Shown here one piece after another: positions 1 to 14,200 of a stretch of 64,000 nt of DNA (positions within the stretch are counted from its first letter, which is position 1; every line of letters begins with the position of its first letter). The DNA comes from Eleginops maclovinus (lineage: Eukaryota; Chordata; Actinopteri; Perciformes; Eleginopidae). A model generated the notes under the pieces. That model was not told the origin of the DNA. It did not search any database and saw only the letters and a program-made list of their open reading frames with translations. Where the stretch lies: contig NC_086350.1 of the NCBI RefSeq assembly GCF_036324505.1, positions 12,756,032 to 12,820,031 of the forward strand, read 5' to 3'. The position numbers and the translations under genes were made by a program.

Positions 1-1230
1 AAAAAAAATTGAACTCTCTAAGAAAAGGATTTGCTGTGGAGTAGGTGAGTTGAAAAGAAAAAAAGAAAAAGCTGCAGATGTTCCTTCTCCAGGTCATGTT
101 TAAATTTAAGGATTCAGAAGTTTTAGACAGAGACAAAAACTACTCTTGACAGCTGCAGGAAAGAGGAGGACAGCATGTCCTGATTCTTTTTACTGCAGGT
201 GAAACCGTGTGGGACCAAAGGTGCAGTGAACTATGAAGAGTCAGAGACATCATGGCTCTGTGAAAGCAATGGTTTATGGCTCTTTCCACACACTGTGACT
301 GTGCAAGAAACATACTGCTCATAAAGTCAATAATTACACAGAAAGAATTCCAATACTGTTCATGTGAGGAAGTTAAATATGTTATAAATACTAACAACAT
401 CCATTCCAAATAACAGAAATGTGCTTCTTACCTCTTTTAGGTTTGGTTGTGGATTTATGCATCCAGATATTTCAGGACTGGTAAAAGTATATAAATAAAC
501 AGATGATGTTTTCCTACGTTTAACTTTTACCTTTCTAACATGGACCAAAATAGAAAACAAGTTTTAACCCTTTGGTGCTTTTATACTACATTATTGAATT
601 GATTGCAGTCAGGTTTTATTTATCCACAATGTATAGTATTTTAAGTTTCACTTTTGATTGTATCTTACAAAACCAGATGTGACATCATTTTCCATATCTA
701 CATGTTAACACATTAATTAGATCATAGGTGCAGTGACATCTTTCACTCAATAATAATACAGAAGATACAATTTGACTGCATACCTAAACCAATGTGCTTT
801 ATGATGGGTTTTCCAGTGGTCATTTATATTGCATGTGCTGAAAAAGTGATATTTTTAAGAACTTGAAATTTCATTTGGTCAGACATAACGGAAAAACAGG
901 TTGTGCAGGAATGTTTTCCTCAGAAGTTTTAACAGGAAAGTCCCTTTAAAGAAGCGTGTTTATACTTGCAGTTATTCCTCAGGCTTCTCCCATTTCCCAG
1001 TTTCTCCCAGCAGACGGGCTGGGCTTCTTTTTCCAGAGTCCACCCTTTTCCAATTCCTATAAATAGCAGCTGTTTCATAGGGCAAACAATAGTCTGCAGG
1101 CTTTTCCGCTCCAACATTCCTGGCACCGGTCCGGACCGTATCCACCCACTGCTTGTTACTACCTGACTCATGTCCCTGCTTGTCTACTGTATATAAACAG
1201 TGCTGCTAACACACACACACAATTTTTTGA

Positions 1231-1402
<172 letters not shown>

Positions 1403-2138
1403 TATAAATGTATTTTATATAAAATATTTATGGATGGTTCATGCAAACATGTAGCAAACACTGAACATAGTTTGTGTATACATAGCACTGTTTTTAGACT
1501 TATATTCAGCACACACACAACCAAAATTAATCTTTGGTGTAACAAGATGGATGAAGAGATCAGAGAGATGAAGATCAGAGATTTTTTTTAAATGTAATCA
1601 TTGTTGCGATAGGTAGGACAGGTAGTATAATAAGATACAGACAGATAGGTCGTAAAGACATAGAAAGAAAACATAATGTAAGAAAGACATCTAGAAAATC
1701 CATCAAGTTCCACAACTGGAATCGTACTGTGGCTGTTTCAGTTGTATGTAATGACTCTCAAACACATCTGACCACTAAGTGTAAGTGCAGTGTGATTGAC
1801 TTAGCTCCATGGTTGGCTTTTCTAGAGCCCTTATGTACTGTTCTTTAGATCATTACTTGACCTCATGATGTTTTCCATTGAGGCCAAGAAAAATAGTTAG
1901 GAAAGACAAAGGACGTCCCTTTTTAAAGAGAAAATTCGACCCTTGTCTGTAAGAATCTTGGTCACAGTGGTGTTCTGAGCAATCGAGCTAGCTCCAATGT
2001 TGGTGATGTTTTAAATCCTTTTGTGGCTGAGTCTTAAGACCACTACAGTTATTAGTTAAAAGACTCCACCCAGATTCCAAATAGCTCCATGTTTAAGGTG
2101 TTAAAAGTGTGTAGGAGTGCTTTGCCTTGTGCACTTAA

Positions 2139-2336
<198 letters not shown>

Positions 2337-3792
2337 ATAATTTTCATTCAGCTTTTGATATTTATATACTTGTCTCAGTTTTGGCACATTAGCTTGGTGG
2401 GATTTCACTATGGTCAGGCACAGTTTGTCAGATGAAAGCATCTGTCTCTAATCCTGTCAGCTTTACAGTAAACACTGTGCTTCTCCCAACAGGCTGACCG
2501 TAGTGAGCAACATGTGGAAGTGTGGAAAGGATTTTTGTGTGGGAGTGCTGGGCGAGAGGGAGGGAGCGTTTACGATTGATGATGACTACTTTGCATTGGA
2601 CACTTGCCAAAAAACCGACCTGAATCACAGTCGACTTGTAAATCCAGCTGCAAACATATATCGTTTTTATTGTGGGTTCATCTGTTGTTCCAAGGAAGTG
2701 AGACTTAAATAGGAAATAAATAGTATTATATAATAATATTTTATATGCAAGCAGAACTAATGGAGATGATGACGTGTATCATCCTCATTGAATTTCATAA
2801 TAAACTTGAGTATCTCAATGGCCAACTCGTCCAGAAAAAATAAATGAATCAATAAATAGTTCATGTTCAGGCAGTAAAAGCATGTAGGGCATTATTATTT
2901 TCCTCATCAATTGATTTGACAACCATGGATTCAATTAATATATTAGTCTATTAAAAAAAGATAATGGTGAACAAGAATTGGTTGGATGATATAAAAATGA
3001 AAACAGCAAAACCTTACATTGTAGTGACTGATACTCAGGAAATATTTTTGCCTTTACTTGTAAAATGACATAAAGGGTTTCAACTTAATATTCTGTCAGT
3101 CGACTGAGCAGTTGACCAGCTATGGCCCTCCAATAGCATTGGCGCTCAAATATATCACTTTGAAAACATCTTGCCTGTCACTGTGGTATTTGAACCACTT
3201 CTTAAATTGTCAGTTCAGTTCAAAACATATTTCACAGTTCATCAATTACCAGCTCATCTCCTTGACCTTTGCATGTCCTAAAAGGCTGCTGCTGTTTGCA
3301 TAACTGAGGAAACAGCTGTGCAGAAAAAATTCACAGCTTTACACAAGATGTTTTTCATCCTGTGCAGTACCACCCCATCATCATCACATTATGTGGTTAC
3401 ATTACATCATAACCGCCACAATACATCATCCCAGACATGCTGACAACACGATAATCCAATAATTAATGTTGGAAAAACTGCAAACGTCACAGTCTCTGCC
3501 ACAACTTCGCCAAAGTGCTGATAGAGAAGAGCTGCAATGATTTGTAGATAAATCAATGACTCGTGCAAATATTTGGAAGTTGATTTATTGAAGGAAATGT
3601 GTTGGGAAACACTGTCATTCACTTATTTGGCAGATGATGGTGTTGTATGATCAATATAAAGCTACAGTCGGCTGCTAGTTAGCTTAGCTTAGCATAAAGA
3701 CTGAAGACAATGCTAACCAAATCTGCATACCAGTACCTCCGAATACATTAAATAACTTGTTTTTGCTTGTTTGTCTCATCCAAAACAAGGTC

Positions 3793-3831
3793 TACTATAC
3801 TATACTATGCTATACTATACTATACTATACT
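3793..3831. repeat. (ACTAT)n pentanucleotide repeat
   Basis: About eight tandem copies of ACTAT with one variant unit (ACTATG). Confidence 0.9.
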
Positions 3832-4540
3832 GTTTACTATGATGGATTATATTTGGTTTGAAAGATCATTTGGACAGAGCCAGGCTTTCCAGTCTTTATT
3901 AAATCTTCAAACTCCTGGCAAAAAATAAATCTTTCCCAAAATGTCAAACTAGGCCTTGAGAATTCCAAACATTTGATAGCTCAAGATTCTCAAATGGGTT
4001 TTTCCTTGACCTACAATTACATTAAATTCCTGTATACAATTTAGGGGCTATACATTTGAAGATGTTGCCTGATGTTGTAATTTTTGTCATTCATTGTCAT
4101 GTTTGACTTTTTAAATAGAGATACTCATGTGTAATTCAATTTATTTTAAAATACTATCTCCAGCAAGAACAATTACATGGATATAGATAATCCAATATTA
4201 TACAGGTATATACCACACAGGAGAAGAAGCTACTTATTGCATTACAGAAGCCTTAACAAGAGAATATTTACCATTTATGTCCGAATTAACATTTGAACCC
4301 TTTTTATGGGTAATTAAAATAGTTGTGTAATCATTGTGTAATGATGAATGATTATTGACGAAATATCCAAAGCTAGTTTCAGTTTTAAAACAAATCCTAA
4401 ATTGCACCCATGAGATTTAACGATCATCTCAATCTGCACCACATATTTATAATCCCTGTAGGTTTATACTGTGGAAAATTATGCATCATAAAATGGCAGT
4501 GAGTCACTTTAAGCACCACACACACACACACGGGGCCCCA

Positions 4541-5110
4541 CAGGACTACTGTAGTGGTTTCTCACTTCAAGTTGTGCAGACTGATGCTGCTACACAGCGC
4601 CTCTAGGGCGGTGCATGTGCTGAGGAGGAGAGAGGGAGGGAGCGCAGACAGCAGGCAGTCATTGTGCGTGAAGGACCATGACAGTCCGGAGAGGCAGGAG
4701 TTAGAGGGGGAAAGAAACAAGAAGGAGCCTTTTAACCGGGACATTCACCTGCAGCTGTAACCCTCAACACGCCGGCTACGGACACATGCGATTTGACAGA
4801 GATTTCAGCGCCCGTAGTTCACTTGTGCCTTTCCAAACACCTTCAGGGAGTTTACATGTTCCTGCGCGTCGACGACGAGGCAATGTTTAGACGCAGAGTA
4901 CCGGCAGAACTGCATGGAGTTTTGGATGTGTGTTTTGTAGCTTGTATATCAAGAGAGATTATTGGAAAACAGCGATAAGAAGCACAGCGAATGTAGTCTT
5001 CAGAAGGGGAAAAAGCGAAACACTCTACCTGCAGTGTCTTCCTGCTGCGGTCATCCTGCTCCTGTGTGTCTCGTTTTCTCGCAGTGCTGTGTGGGTAAAG
5101 TGAGGGGAGG
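4541..5110 (+). promoter_or_regulatory. slco3a1: slco3a1 promoter region and 5' UTR
   Basis: G+C and CpG rise above the surrounding level from about 4580, with GGAGAGAGGGAGGGAGCGC near 4626, and stay high through the first coding exon. This is the likely promoter and 5' leader. I see no clear TATA box and cannot fix the start site. Short upstream reading frames occur, for example an ATG at 4793 ending at 4978. None continues into the coding frame. Confidence 0.55.
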
Positions 5111-5269
5111 ATGCAGGTAAAGAAGCCCCGGGACTCGGACCAGAGCAGTGGCGAAATGCTGGAAAGAGACGGCCTCCGAAAAAACACCTCATGCTTCTCA
5201 AATATCAAGATATTTTTGATATCGGAATGCGCCCTCATGTTGGCTCAGGGCACCGTAGGAGCATACCTG
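5111..5269 (+). CDS. slco3a1: slco3a1 coding exon 1
   Basis: Residues 1-53: a hydrophilic cytosolic N terminus, then the start of TM1 (SNIKIFLISECALMLAQG). It ends at phase 0 with CTG|GTAAGT. The N terminus lacks the long lysine run I recall from the human protein. Confidence 0.95.
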
Positions 5270-8200
5270 GTAAGTGCAACACAAGGCGTGCTCCTGCGGG
5301 ACTAGCACTGTTACTGCGACTCTGCTACTGTGGGTCAGATTCAAATGTATCTTCACCGGGTCTGTGCTCTGAATTTGGGGGTTTATTTCTGCTGCTCTGC
5401 ATGCTTTGGACTAGTAACACGTAGCAGGGCAATGACGGGACATATAGACCTCTATCCAGCCCGTTGAAGTAGCCCGCAGCCTGCAGGGCAGATGTCATGC
5501 TGCTAAACTATCCCTTATTTGTTACCGTTTGAGAACATATAAAGCTGCTTGTGTGCCATGATGTCCATTTTAACTTTAAAGTACAACAATCAAAACAGAG
5601 CCCCTTTAGGTTAGCCATACAGTAGTAATCAAATGGTAACATTACAGCTTTGCTTAGCATTGATTATGATTGATAATCATGTTTAAGAAGGCAGTAGTTG
5701 GAATATTTTATCCAAAATGTCATTCAAGGTCAAGGACCCCCCTCCCATCCCTCTTACTTCCTGTGTACGCACTCTTTCACTTTTACTATTAACAGGGATC
5801 CAACAAGTAATCTGGTGTCACGAGTCAACCTTTTTTATCATCTCTTTCTAAAACACCTTTAAATTTGTATCTTTATGACGCTATTGCAATCAAAACATCA
5901 AAACCCATAATGATCTGAACTAGTGCAGAGACTCATATACAATTTGTGGTTCAAATCTCCTTGAAGTGCTCCAAATATTCCTTAAAAAGTCTCAGAGGAG
6001 CCCAACAGCCTCAGGCAAACACTATGAACATTGAGTTTTGACATCAATCAATCATCAAATCAAAAACAATGTTTTATTCTCCAATATTCACACCGTTTCT
6101 TACTTGCAATTAATAGACTAAACCCTGAATGCCTTGGCCATATTTGGAGTGGAACATCTTATCTTCTCTCTAAGTGGACCTGCTGAGCATCATAGCAAGA
6201 GAACAGCGACAGCACGGTGGTGCAACTCGGATTCAGTCAGGACGATTTCCTAAACAGGCCTTCCTCTTTATTGTGTGTTTCTGATAAACAGACACATATT
6301 GGTTTTGCTTTTATAGTTTTGCACACCTGTTCAAACAGTTTGAACAATAAACCAGGTGAGGTTAGGAATAATTTACTCCAGCACATGATGCTTTCAGGCC
6401 TGCCTTTATTCGTCAACACAACAGAGTTTATTTACATTGAGACTTATTTACCTTCTTCGGCCAGGACTTTATGTAACTGGTTCGGTTACAATCTGGTGAA
6501 CTGGTGTCGACCTACATGAGCTACTGTGGTATCTCTGATTGGATGATGGGATTTAAGAGAGCTTGCTGGCAGTGAAGGGACAAAACTCAACTATCATGGC
6601 CATCTTTGCTTTCTCTGAGCTGCTTACTGTACAAGACACTTAGCAGCATGCTGGGTGTCCTGATTTAGCCGCCCGACTGCAAGAGAACACACTGTGGCCT
6701 GCACAGGCAAATGTCAAAGAAGCACAGATTTGTTTATCATTGTTTCCTGATTGATTTTGGGGTTTTCTCAGTTTTTAGAAATAATCTTTTTTTTTTGTAT
6801 ATGATATTCAAATAATGGCATCCTGTGATTAAAAAATCTGCATCTGAAGCACAATGTTTCAGCAGTTGGTGACTATGTCTTATGGACTGCAGGACTTTTA
6901 TCCATTTCATAATTTTCCTTCTTGTTATAAAAGAGTAGGGCTGAAAATATCAGGCAAGCGACAGAAAAACTAATTTGAGAGTTGTTTGTTTGTATTTTCA
7001 AGCCAAATAAGCAAACAGTCTCTGGATAATGAGCATTTTTTAACTGATTTCAAATCTGAAATGACAAAACCTTGCGTCAACGGTGTAAAAAAATGTTGGT
7101 TGGAGATCAAGTGTTACAGAAACAAACATTAGTAAGATCCCCGTATTATATGAGATAATTTGATCTGGTTTTACACAATATACAGTCCGTCTCATTTTAC
7201 AATATAGAAAAGCTACAGGGACACATATAATGTTGTTACTTTTCTGCAGTCACCATCACATTTTAATTGCTTGAGTTGATACTAGATATTAAGCCCTGGG
7301 AAGCTGTGTGTGACTTTAAGGTTTGTTTTTATAAAGACTTCCTTATAAGAATAATGTCTTACATTTCAGAGCTTGATCTGCAAGGTGCAACCAACACCTG
7401 AACCTGGCTGTTTTCGTCTCAGCTGAGCAAACCTGTCAAACTGCGGACGCTCTGAATCAGCTGAGCGTAGGAAGGAGTGACAAGTCAAAATATTTTAACA
7501 GAAAATAATTGCCATTTTAAAACCATATTACATTTCAGTCTGAACAGCTAGGCTATGCACCAATTGAGTAATTTTATGTATTTTTTAAAGCTTAAACATG
7601 AAAGGGTTAATATACAGACAAATCAAAACATACATCATCCAGGTCATTAATTACTGCTTTGTCAGCCTTGGGCCTTTTTCCTCTAATAGTACTCAGGTGT
7701 GGTCATTAACAGAGTACCTGACCTCAGGTGCCCTTAAAAAGGTGGTAAATGTTTAATATCCAAACTGACCAGTGCTTTTTTTTGTTGCACAAAATGAAAA
7801 AAATGGTAAATGTGTAAACCTCACTCGTGCTCAAAAAATATGGATGAAAGATAAAGAAACTTGAAAAAAGGAATAAAATACACAGCATTCACATGGGTAA
7901 CACTGTTGGTGTAGCTCATTTTTGACACCCGACAAAACAACTTTTTTAAATGGCTCATTCAGAGCAGATCAAGTACCTCTGGTGGACCTTCAGTCCACCA
8001 TTCAGGAGGTTACACTTCTTAAAGCTGAATATAAATGCTTCTAAATAGCTTTAACTTCAGATATAAACAGCTGCTGTGCCATCACAAATAGTACCATTTC
8101 AGCACTTTCACCATCAGAGCTAAACCTTAATGTGTCGAAGTGAATGTCAACGTTGAGCTGCCTTTTTGATAATACACACCGTCAGTAAATCATGGTGAAA

Positions 8201-11200
8201 AAAAGCCTTTGGACAGTCCGGATTCTTATGCTCAGACAAGACTTGATTTTCTGTTTGGTGATGAGGTGTCGCACAACTTGACAAAGTTTGTTTTGTTGCC
8301 ATGCAACAGATAAAACCTTTCCACAGTTGGAGTATTTTGGAGAAAACGTGGCTGTGACCACTGACTAGTATGAAATCCACTAACATTTTCCTATATAATT
8401 TATTCAGACTGTAATCTTCCTGGAAGGCCGCCTGTTTAAGTCAGAGTGAAAATGCATAATCATGTTGAACCTAGACACAAGGGCTCAACTCATCAGTGTT
8501 TCCACTGCGAGGAACAGCAGCTCTCAGTCACTCGCACAGACCTCCTGCAACGGGATGGGATGTGATTGGATTTGTTGACGGCTTCACTTGCTCTGCTATA
8601 CTCTGTTGAAGTGTCACTATCTGTGAAGAGCTAAAGCTACATTGTCTACTGGTTGTTTGGACTTGGCATAATTTCTAAGAGGTGGTTGAGACAATGTTGA
8701 GATCACATCCCTTTTAAGCAGAGCCAGTTGGATAAAAACATCCTGTCCAGAGTATTCACATTTAGTGAAAAAGAGCAGAGAGCTGTGACTCATTCTGAAG
8801 TTTTCCATCAACTCAATGCCACCAGAAGGACTCCAGCACAAAGCGCTCCCAACAATCATCCTCCCAACGCTTTGATGTGGAGTGAAGGTCAGTGCAGCTT
8901 GTGTGTTCACAAGCAGCTGCAACGACCTGCTGTCACTTCTGCTTTATAAACGTCACAGAGGACCACATCTTTCTTTTCTTCTTTTTTTTTTAACCCTAAT
9001 GACAAAGCAAACGGGCTGTCTGGTGTTAGTTTAAGTTGCCAATGACTTGTCATTTACTCGACTGCTGTGCATTATGGTCTTGAAGTGGACAGAGTGTAGA
9101 GAACAGTGAAAAAAAGCTAAATGTTTGGATAGTTTTAAAGAAACAGATCGTATTTTTGGTATCAGTGGGGCTTCATTTCTGCTTCTGGAAATATTGTAGT
9201 ATCACAAAATAGAACCAACTGGCAAAAAAACTAAAACTCTTGGAAATTACTTAACTGTTCTTTACTGATTCAGCACCAGTTTTGGTGCGCAGATAGAAAG
9301 GTTGTGGTTGTTAAAGAGACATACTGGGAAACTCAAAGGTCATTTGCCTGTTAAAACATGCTGCTCTTCTGCACATCAACTGTGTACATTACATCTACAG
9401 AATTGAACATTTTCTGAAAACCAAACCACAAGTGGATTCATCATGCAGTGAAATCCCTTTTTTCCAAAAGGGATGTTTGTGTTGATCCTTTTTTTGGTTT
9501 GTTTAGAGTTCAGTCAAAACTCCCTAGCCCGTTGGGGAAATGGAAAATTGTGATGCCCTTTCAAGGACAGTTTGGGACAGATCTCAAAATAGCTTCATAA
9601 CCGTTTGAATGCGGCTGTGGTTCACATGGCAGAGAGAGACTGTTCCCACATATCACAAGCAAACACAGCCCTGCACTGCTTCACAACAGATCCCTTATCA
9701 AAATGTTTTGGACTTTGAGATAACAGCAGAAATGTTGTATGCACACACACCGAAAATACATATTGTATTACGTTATTTAGAATGCGACAACTACAGTTAA
9801 CACACCAAACTGGGCTAAACAACCAGTTTTGCTAGGTTGTCTTCAACTGGTATATACTGGTAAACTCCAGCTCTTGCGAGATGACAGCTGTTTAAGAGAG
9901 GGAAGCTTGTGATGATTTCTTTTCACTAAAGCTAAATGTAGCTGAGCCCAGCTAATCAAAACCAGAGGCATGTTTCCAGGGAGGAGCCACAGCGTGGAAC
10001 TTCTGAACAGCTTGTTATTCAGGATATTTCATGGAAAGGCACATTCTAAAACTGATGACGAAAAAAAACTTCAAGAATATAGTCCCCATTTACACCTGGT
10101 TTATTTTGGATCATCATCATGTATTCTGCACTGTCACCTTACATTAACACACTTTTTTCTATATACGGATGGTACGGATTTCTATATACATGCTACCTGA
10201 TACAGGTAGCATGTATAAATAAAGTCATAGAGTTCAAATGCTAATAATAATTATCTTTGATAAATCAAGCAATACATTTCGGCATCAGATTCACACATCC
10301 TTGTGTGTCCCTTCACTCTTAATCATTGCCTTCACCCTGTTTTGATTTTTGTCTCCTGTTGCTTTCAGGTGAGTGTGCTGACCACCCTGGAGCGGCGGTT
10401 CAACCTGCAGAGCGCTGACGTGGGGGTGATAGCCAGCAGTTTCGAGATAGGCAACCTGGCTCTGATCCTGTTTGTCAGCTACTTTGGGGCCAAAGCACAT
10501 CGGCCCCGTCTGATCGGCTGCGGGGGCATCGTCATGGCTCTTGGCGCCCTCCTCTCAGCTCTGCCTGAGTTTCTGACTAAGCAGTATGAGATAGTGGAGA
10601 CAAGGTGGACAGCAGAGGGTCGGGATGTTTGCTCAAACACCAGCCGCACGGATGTTCAGAAGGCTGAGGACATTATATGCGGCAACAGGGCCAACACCAA
10701 CATGATGTACCTGCTGCTGATTGGAGCCCAGGTCCTACTGGGGATTGGGGCCACGCCGGTGCAGCCCCTGGGGGTGTCCTACATCGATGATCACGTGAAG
10801 AAGAAAGACTCATCACTCTATATAGGTGAGCCACATCCATATTTTCCTGAGAACATAATGTTACAATCAAGATAATACCTAATCTGTTGGAAATGTGGTA
10901 CAAATCCAAATTACATTGCCGTAGGAAGGTTTCAGAATCTTTGGCTGAATTATATTGGTGTCCAATATAAGCGGTGTTCAAGGAGGTGATTATCACAGTG
11001 GAAATTAAAAATCTATTTGCTGCAGCACACTGATTTCCCAAGGCAACTAAAACTGGTACAGCGGAAAGACAGACATCTATGTGTTTGTTCATCAGGTGCG
11101 ATGTTTGCACACTTTGAGTCAACACAGAATATACTGTATGTGTGCTCTTCTACTTTACACCATATCCATTTGCTAACACACAGGCCTGTTCATGCGAGTG

Positions 11201-14200
11201 CCAGGTGAGCAGATCTTGGAGCTTTTTAATCTCCATTACATCCATTTCAGTGGCGTAGAGGCCAGATGCGGGTTAAATGTCTTTGCTTCGCTCAATCTTC
11301 TCTCAAAGGGAAGATGCTGCTGATGTGGCTTCTTTGAGGTTTAAAGGTGCATTCAAAGTGCTTTCTGTGCAAAGTTTTGAATACACAATGGCTGTTTAGG
11401 GATATGTATTTGCTGTGATACGTATATTTTTGCTATATCTGTGTGCAGAAGGTAGCTTTAATGCTTGGCTCATTAAGCCATGGAGGATTTTCACATCTGT
11501 AGATTTTTCTGTGGATGTCCGATATTTTACAGTTTAATCTTCCAGCAAAAAAGTGCCTACAATCATATAGTCTGCATACAGAAGAGCATATGTTTAAGGG
11601 AAGTTTTAGCATTTTGGGAAATACGCTTGCAAATTTTTAAAATCTGTTTTAAAGAATACTTTTTTTTATGTGCTGGACACTTCCCTGACCCGGGACCAGC
11701 CTTATAGCAGTTTTCTCATTTGCTTTCGGCACATTTTGCAAATGTTGTTGGTCAAGAGCGGAGAAGTTACCTGCAAAATCCAGGCCACTAATCCATGTAA
11801 TAGTAGGTTTCTCTTTTTTGATGGGAGACTTGCTGTTTGTTGTCCAGACTGTCACATTAGCCTTTGATGGAGTAGATGAGATGTGTGCTGTTTGTTATCA
11901 GTGTGGTACAGAGACAATGGGAGCCTGAATAGAAGATGAGTTCAGGCTGGCACCCTTTTCTGATACATTCGCACAGCAGTATGTTGTGTGGCTGCCTTTT
12001 GTCCCTCAAATACAGATGTGACCTGCAAACAAAGGCAGCAGTGTGCACTGTAATCTCGATTTTCTTAATTGCCGTTCATTGTTTTTATTTTCTGAACATG
12101 AGTTTTTACAAATAGCTCCCTAAGCTTTGTTTTAAAACAATTTAGAGCATGAAAAAGGGCCACAAAACGCTTTCACATTTTGGCACCACCATCGTAGCTT
12201 GTAAGCAGTTTATGGTGGGAAGTGGTCTACGAGTGATTGAAGTTTGGCACGCGTGAGGGAGGCGAGATTTAGTTCTGTCCTCCTCTGATAAGCTGCAAAG
12301 AGAGTTGGAGGAAAAACAAGCGGTGAGCAGCGAGGAACAATGTGGTATTGAGTCGCGCTCAGCTGATCGTCCTAATCCTTCTGCTGCAGGCATGTCATGT
12401 GCCCCCAGCTGCATGAATGGAGTAGATTGTCTGAAGTGCTGTGAGATTTCCTTTCACATACTGATAATGTATTTGGATTATTCATCAGTGTACGTCAACA
12501 AGTGCACATTGTTACAGCAGCGATTGAAAGTCTCTTTCGAAAGACTTTGTCCTGGCCAAATATTTGTTTATTTCCTGAATTTTATGCAAAGTTCTGTAGG
12601 CTTTGGCATCTAATATTCATTTTTGTTCAATTCACACCACCACTTACAATGTGTTGGAGTCTTTTGAGGAAGCAGAGAAATTAGAGCAAAAAACACCTTG
12701 TGAATCTGAGACCAGAAACCTCGACCTACCACGTGTCTCCTAACAGCTGCAGACAGATGTGCTGTATGAGCACGTAAAGTCAAACTTCCCCTAGGCTCTC
12801 ATTTTCACACTGCCGGATTACAAGTGTGTATCTACTGTCTGTGGTGTTGGAAATTGCAGACTCTTTCACAACTTTAAGTGTAAAAACCTTTTCACACTCC
12901 ATGGGAGGCAGGGTTGAATGCAAAGTATTCAGTTCACTTAAATTCTGTAGTAATTATGGTTTTTAGGTTCAATGCAAGTTGAAATTCATTATCCATGGTT
13001 CATGATACATGACACCAAGTGTAATTGAAACTGATATGTGTACCACTGCAGGCAACTGTTGTATGCTTCTGTTGGCTGTGCACATCTTCTCCTGGTGATG
13101 TGTTATTGTTAAAATTAGAGCCTGAGCCAACTGGCCAGCTGGAAAGTGCGAGGCAAGCCCCACCCTTTTAAGAGTATGGCGGTGCAGAGAGAGCAGAGCA
13201 GAGAGGCCTGGAGAAGAGCCATAATTACAGAGTCAGGCAGGAATGCCAACCAGCCAGCCATGAGGTGGGTCTGAGTGGGCCGGGACGCACATGCATACCA
13301 CACAGGCCTGTGAAAAACAACTCCTCCAGTGGATCTGACAGTGTATACTGCGGCAGATAGGCTTACTGTTTAAACAGCTGTAAAACACTCCAGCAAAGTT
13401 GGTTGTTACTCTTTAGGAAGCTTTTTCTCTCTGTCGGGTTAAAATATGTTCACTGTCATTTCCTTTTTTAAAAGCTTGTGCTGCTTACGTGTGGTTTATT
13501 TTCATCTTAAAAGGAATTTTGTCAGAAACGGGTCTGAATGCCATCAACAAGCAGGGTTTAACACTAACAAATGTGTGTTATGTCAGTGTGTTGTTTTGAT
13601 TTGTTTCCCTGAGTCTAGACGTCTGGCCAAAGCAAATAAATATTGGACAGATTGCGTCAACAGGGTCTTTATTCCCACTGCTCTATGGCCTTTCACTATC
13701 CACTGCTAATTCTGGCTCTTCCCACAGGACCCCAGACAAATATACTGTACAGGACACACAGAGAAGGGTCTAGAGCTGGTGTCATGAATCGTAAAGCACA
13801 GACTCCACCCGCTGCCTCTTCAGGTTTCAGAAGCTTTTAAACAGCCTGAGATTGCTTCATGCAACTATAATGTACAGTATGTACCGCCTCTGGAACACTG
13901 CATATATGGGGGGGACTGAAAGGATGACATTAATTAATTCATTGATGCCTTGCCCTTTAAGCAAAATCTCACAGATTTGGACATGTGGCCTTTGCTTGTT
14001 GTATAAATTCTTAACAGATTTAAAGTGCTGATGGAGGAGAGGCTTAAAGTGCAATTTTCTAATGCAGCTTACATTACTGGCTACAATGAGTCTTGAAGTT
14101 GTTGAAGAAGCAGGTTTTTATTTGAGCTAAGGCATTCATACCGAATGTGTTATAAGTAAGTTACATCCTGCACTCATTACTGCTAGCAGCTCTGCAAGCC

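Noticed and set aside
3660..3720. Possible named transposon from GTTAGCTTAGCTTAGC
   Set aside because: It resembles a fish dispersed repeat, but neither ends nor family can be determined by eye.
10673..11125. 150-codon minus-strand frame overlapping slco3a1 exon 2
   Set aside because: An antisense shadow of a conserved exon, with no recognisable features of its own.
13140..13290. CCCACCCTTTTAAGAG with a following ATGAG|GTGGGT as an alternative slco3a1 first exon
   Set aside because: It lies in intron 2, after exon 2, and the motifs are individually common. No coding continuation into exon 3 was evident.
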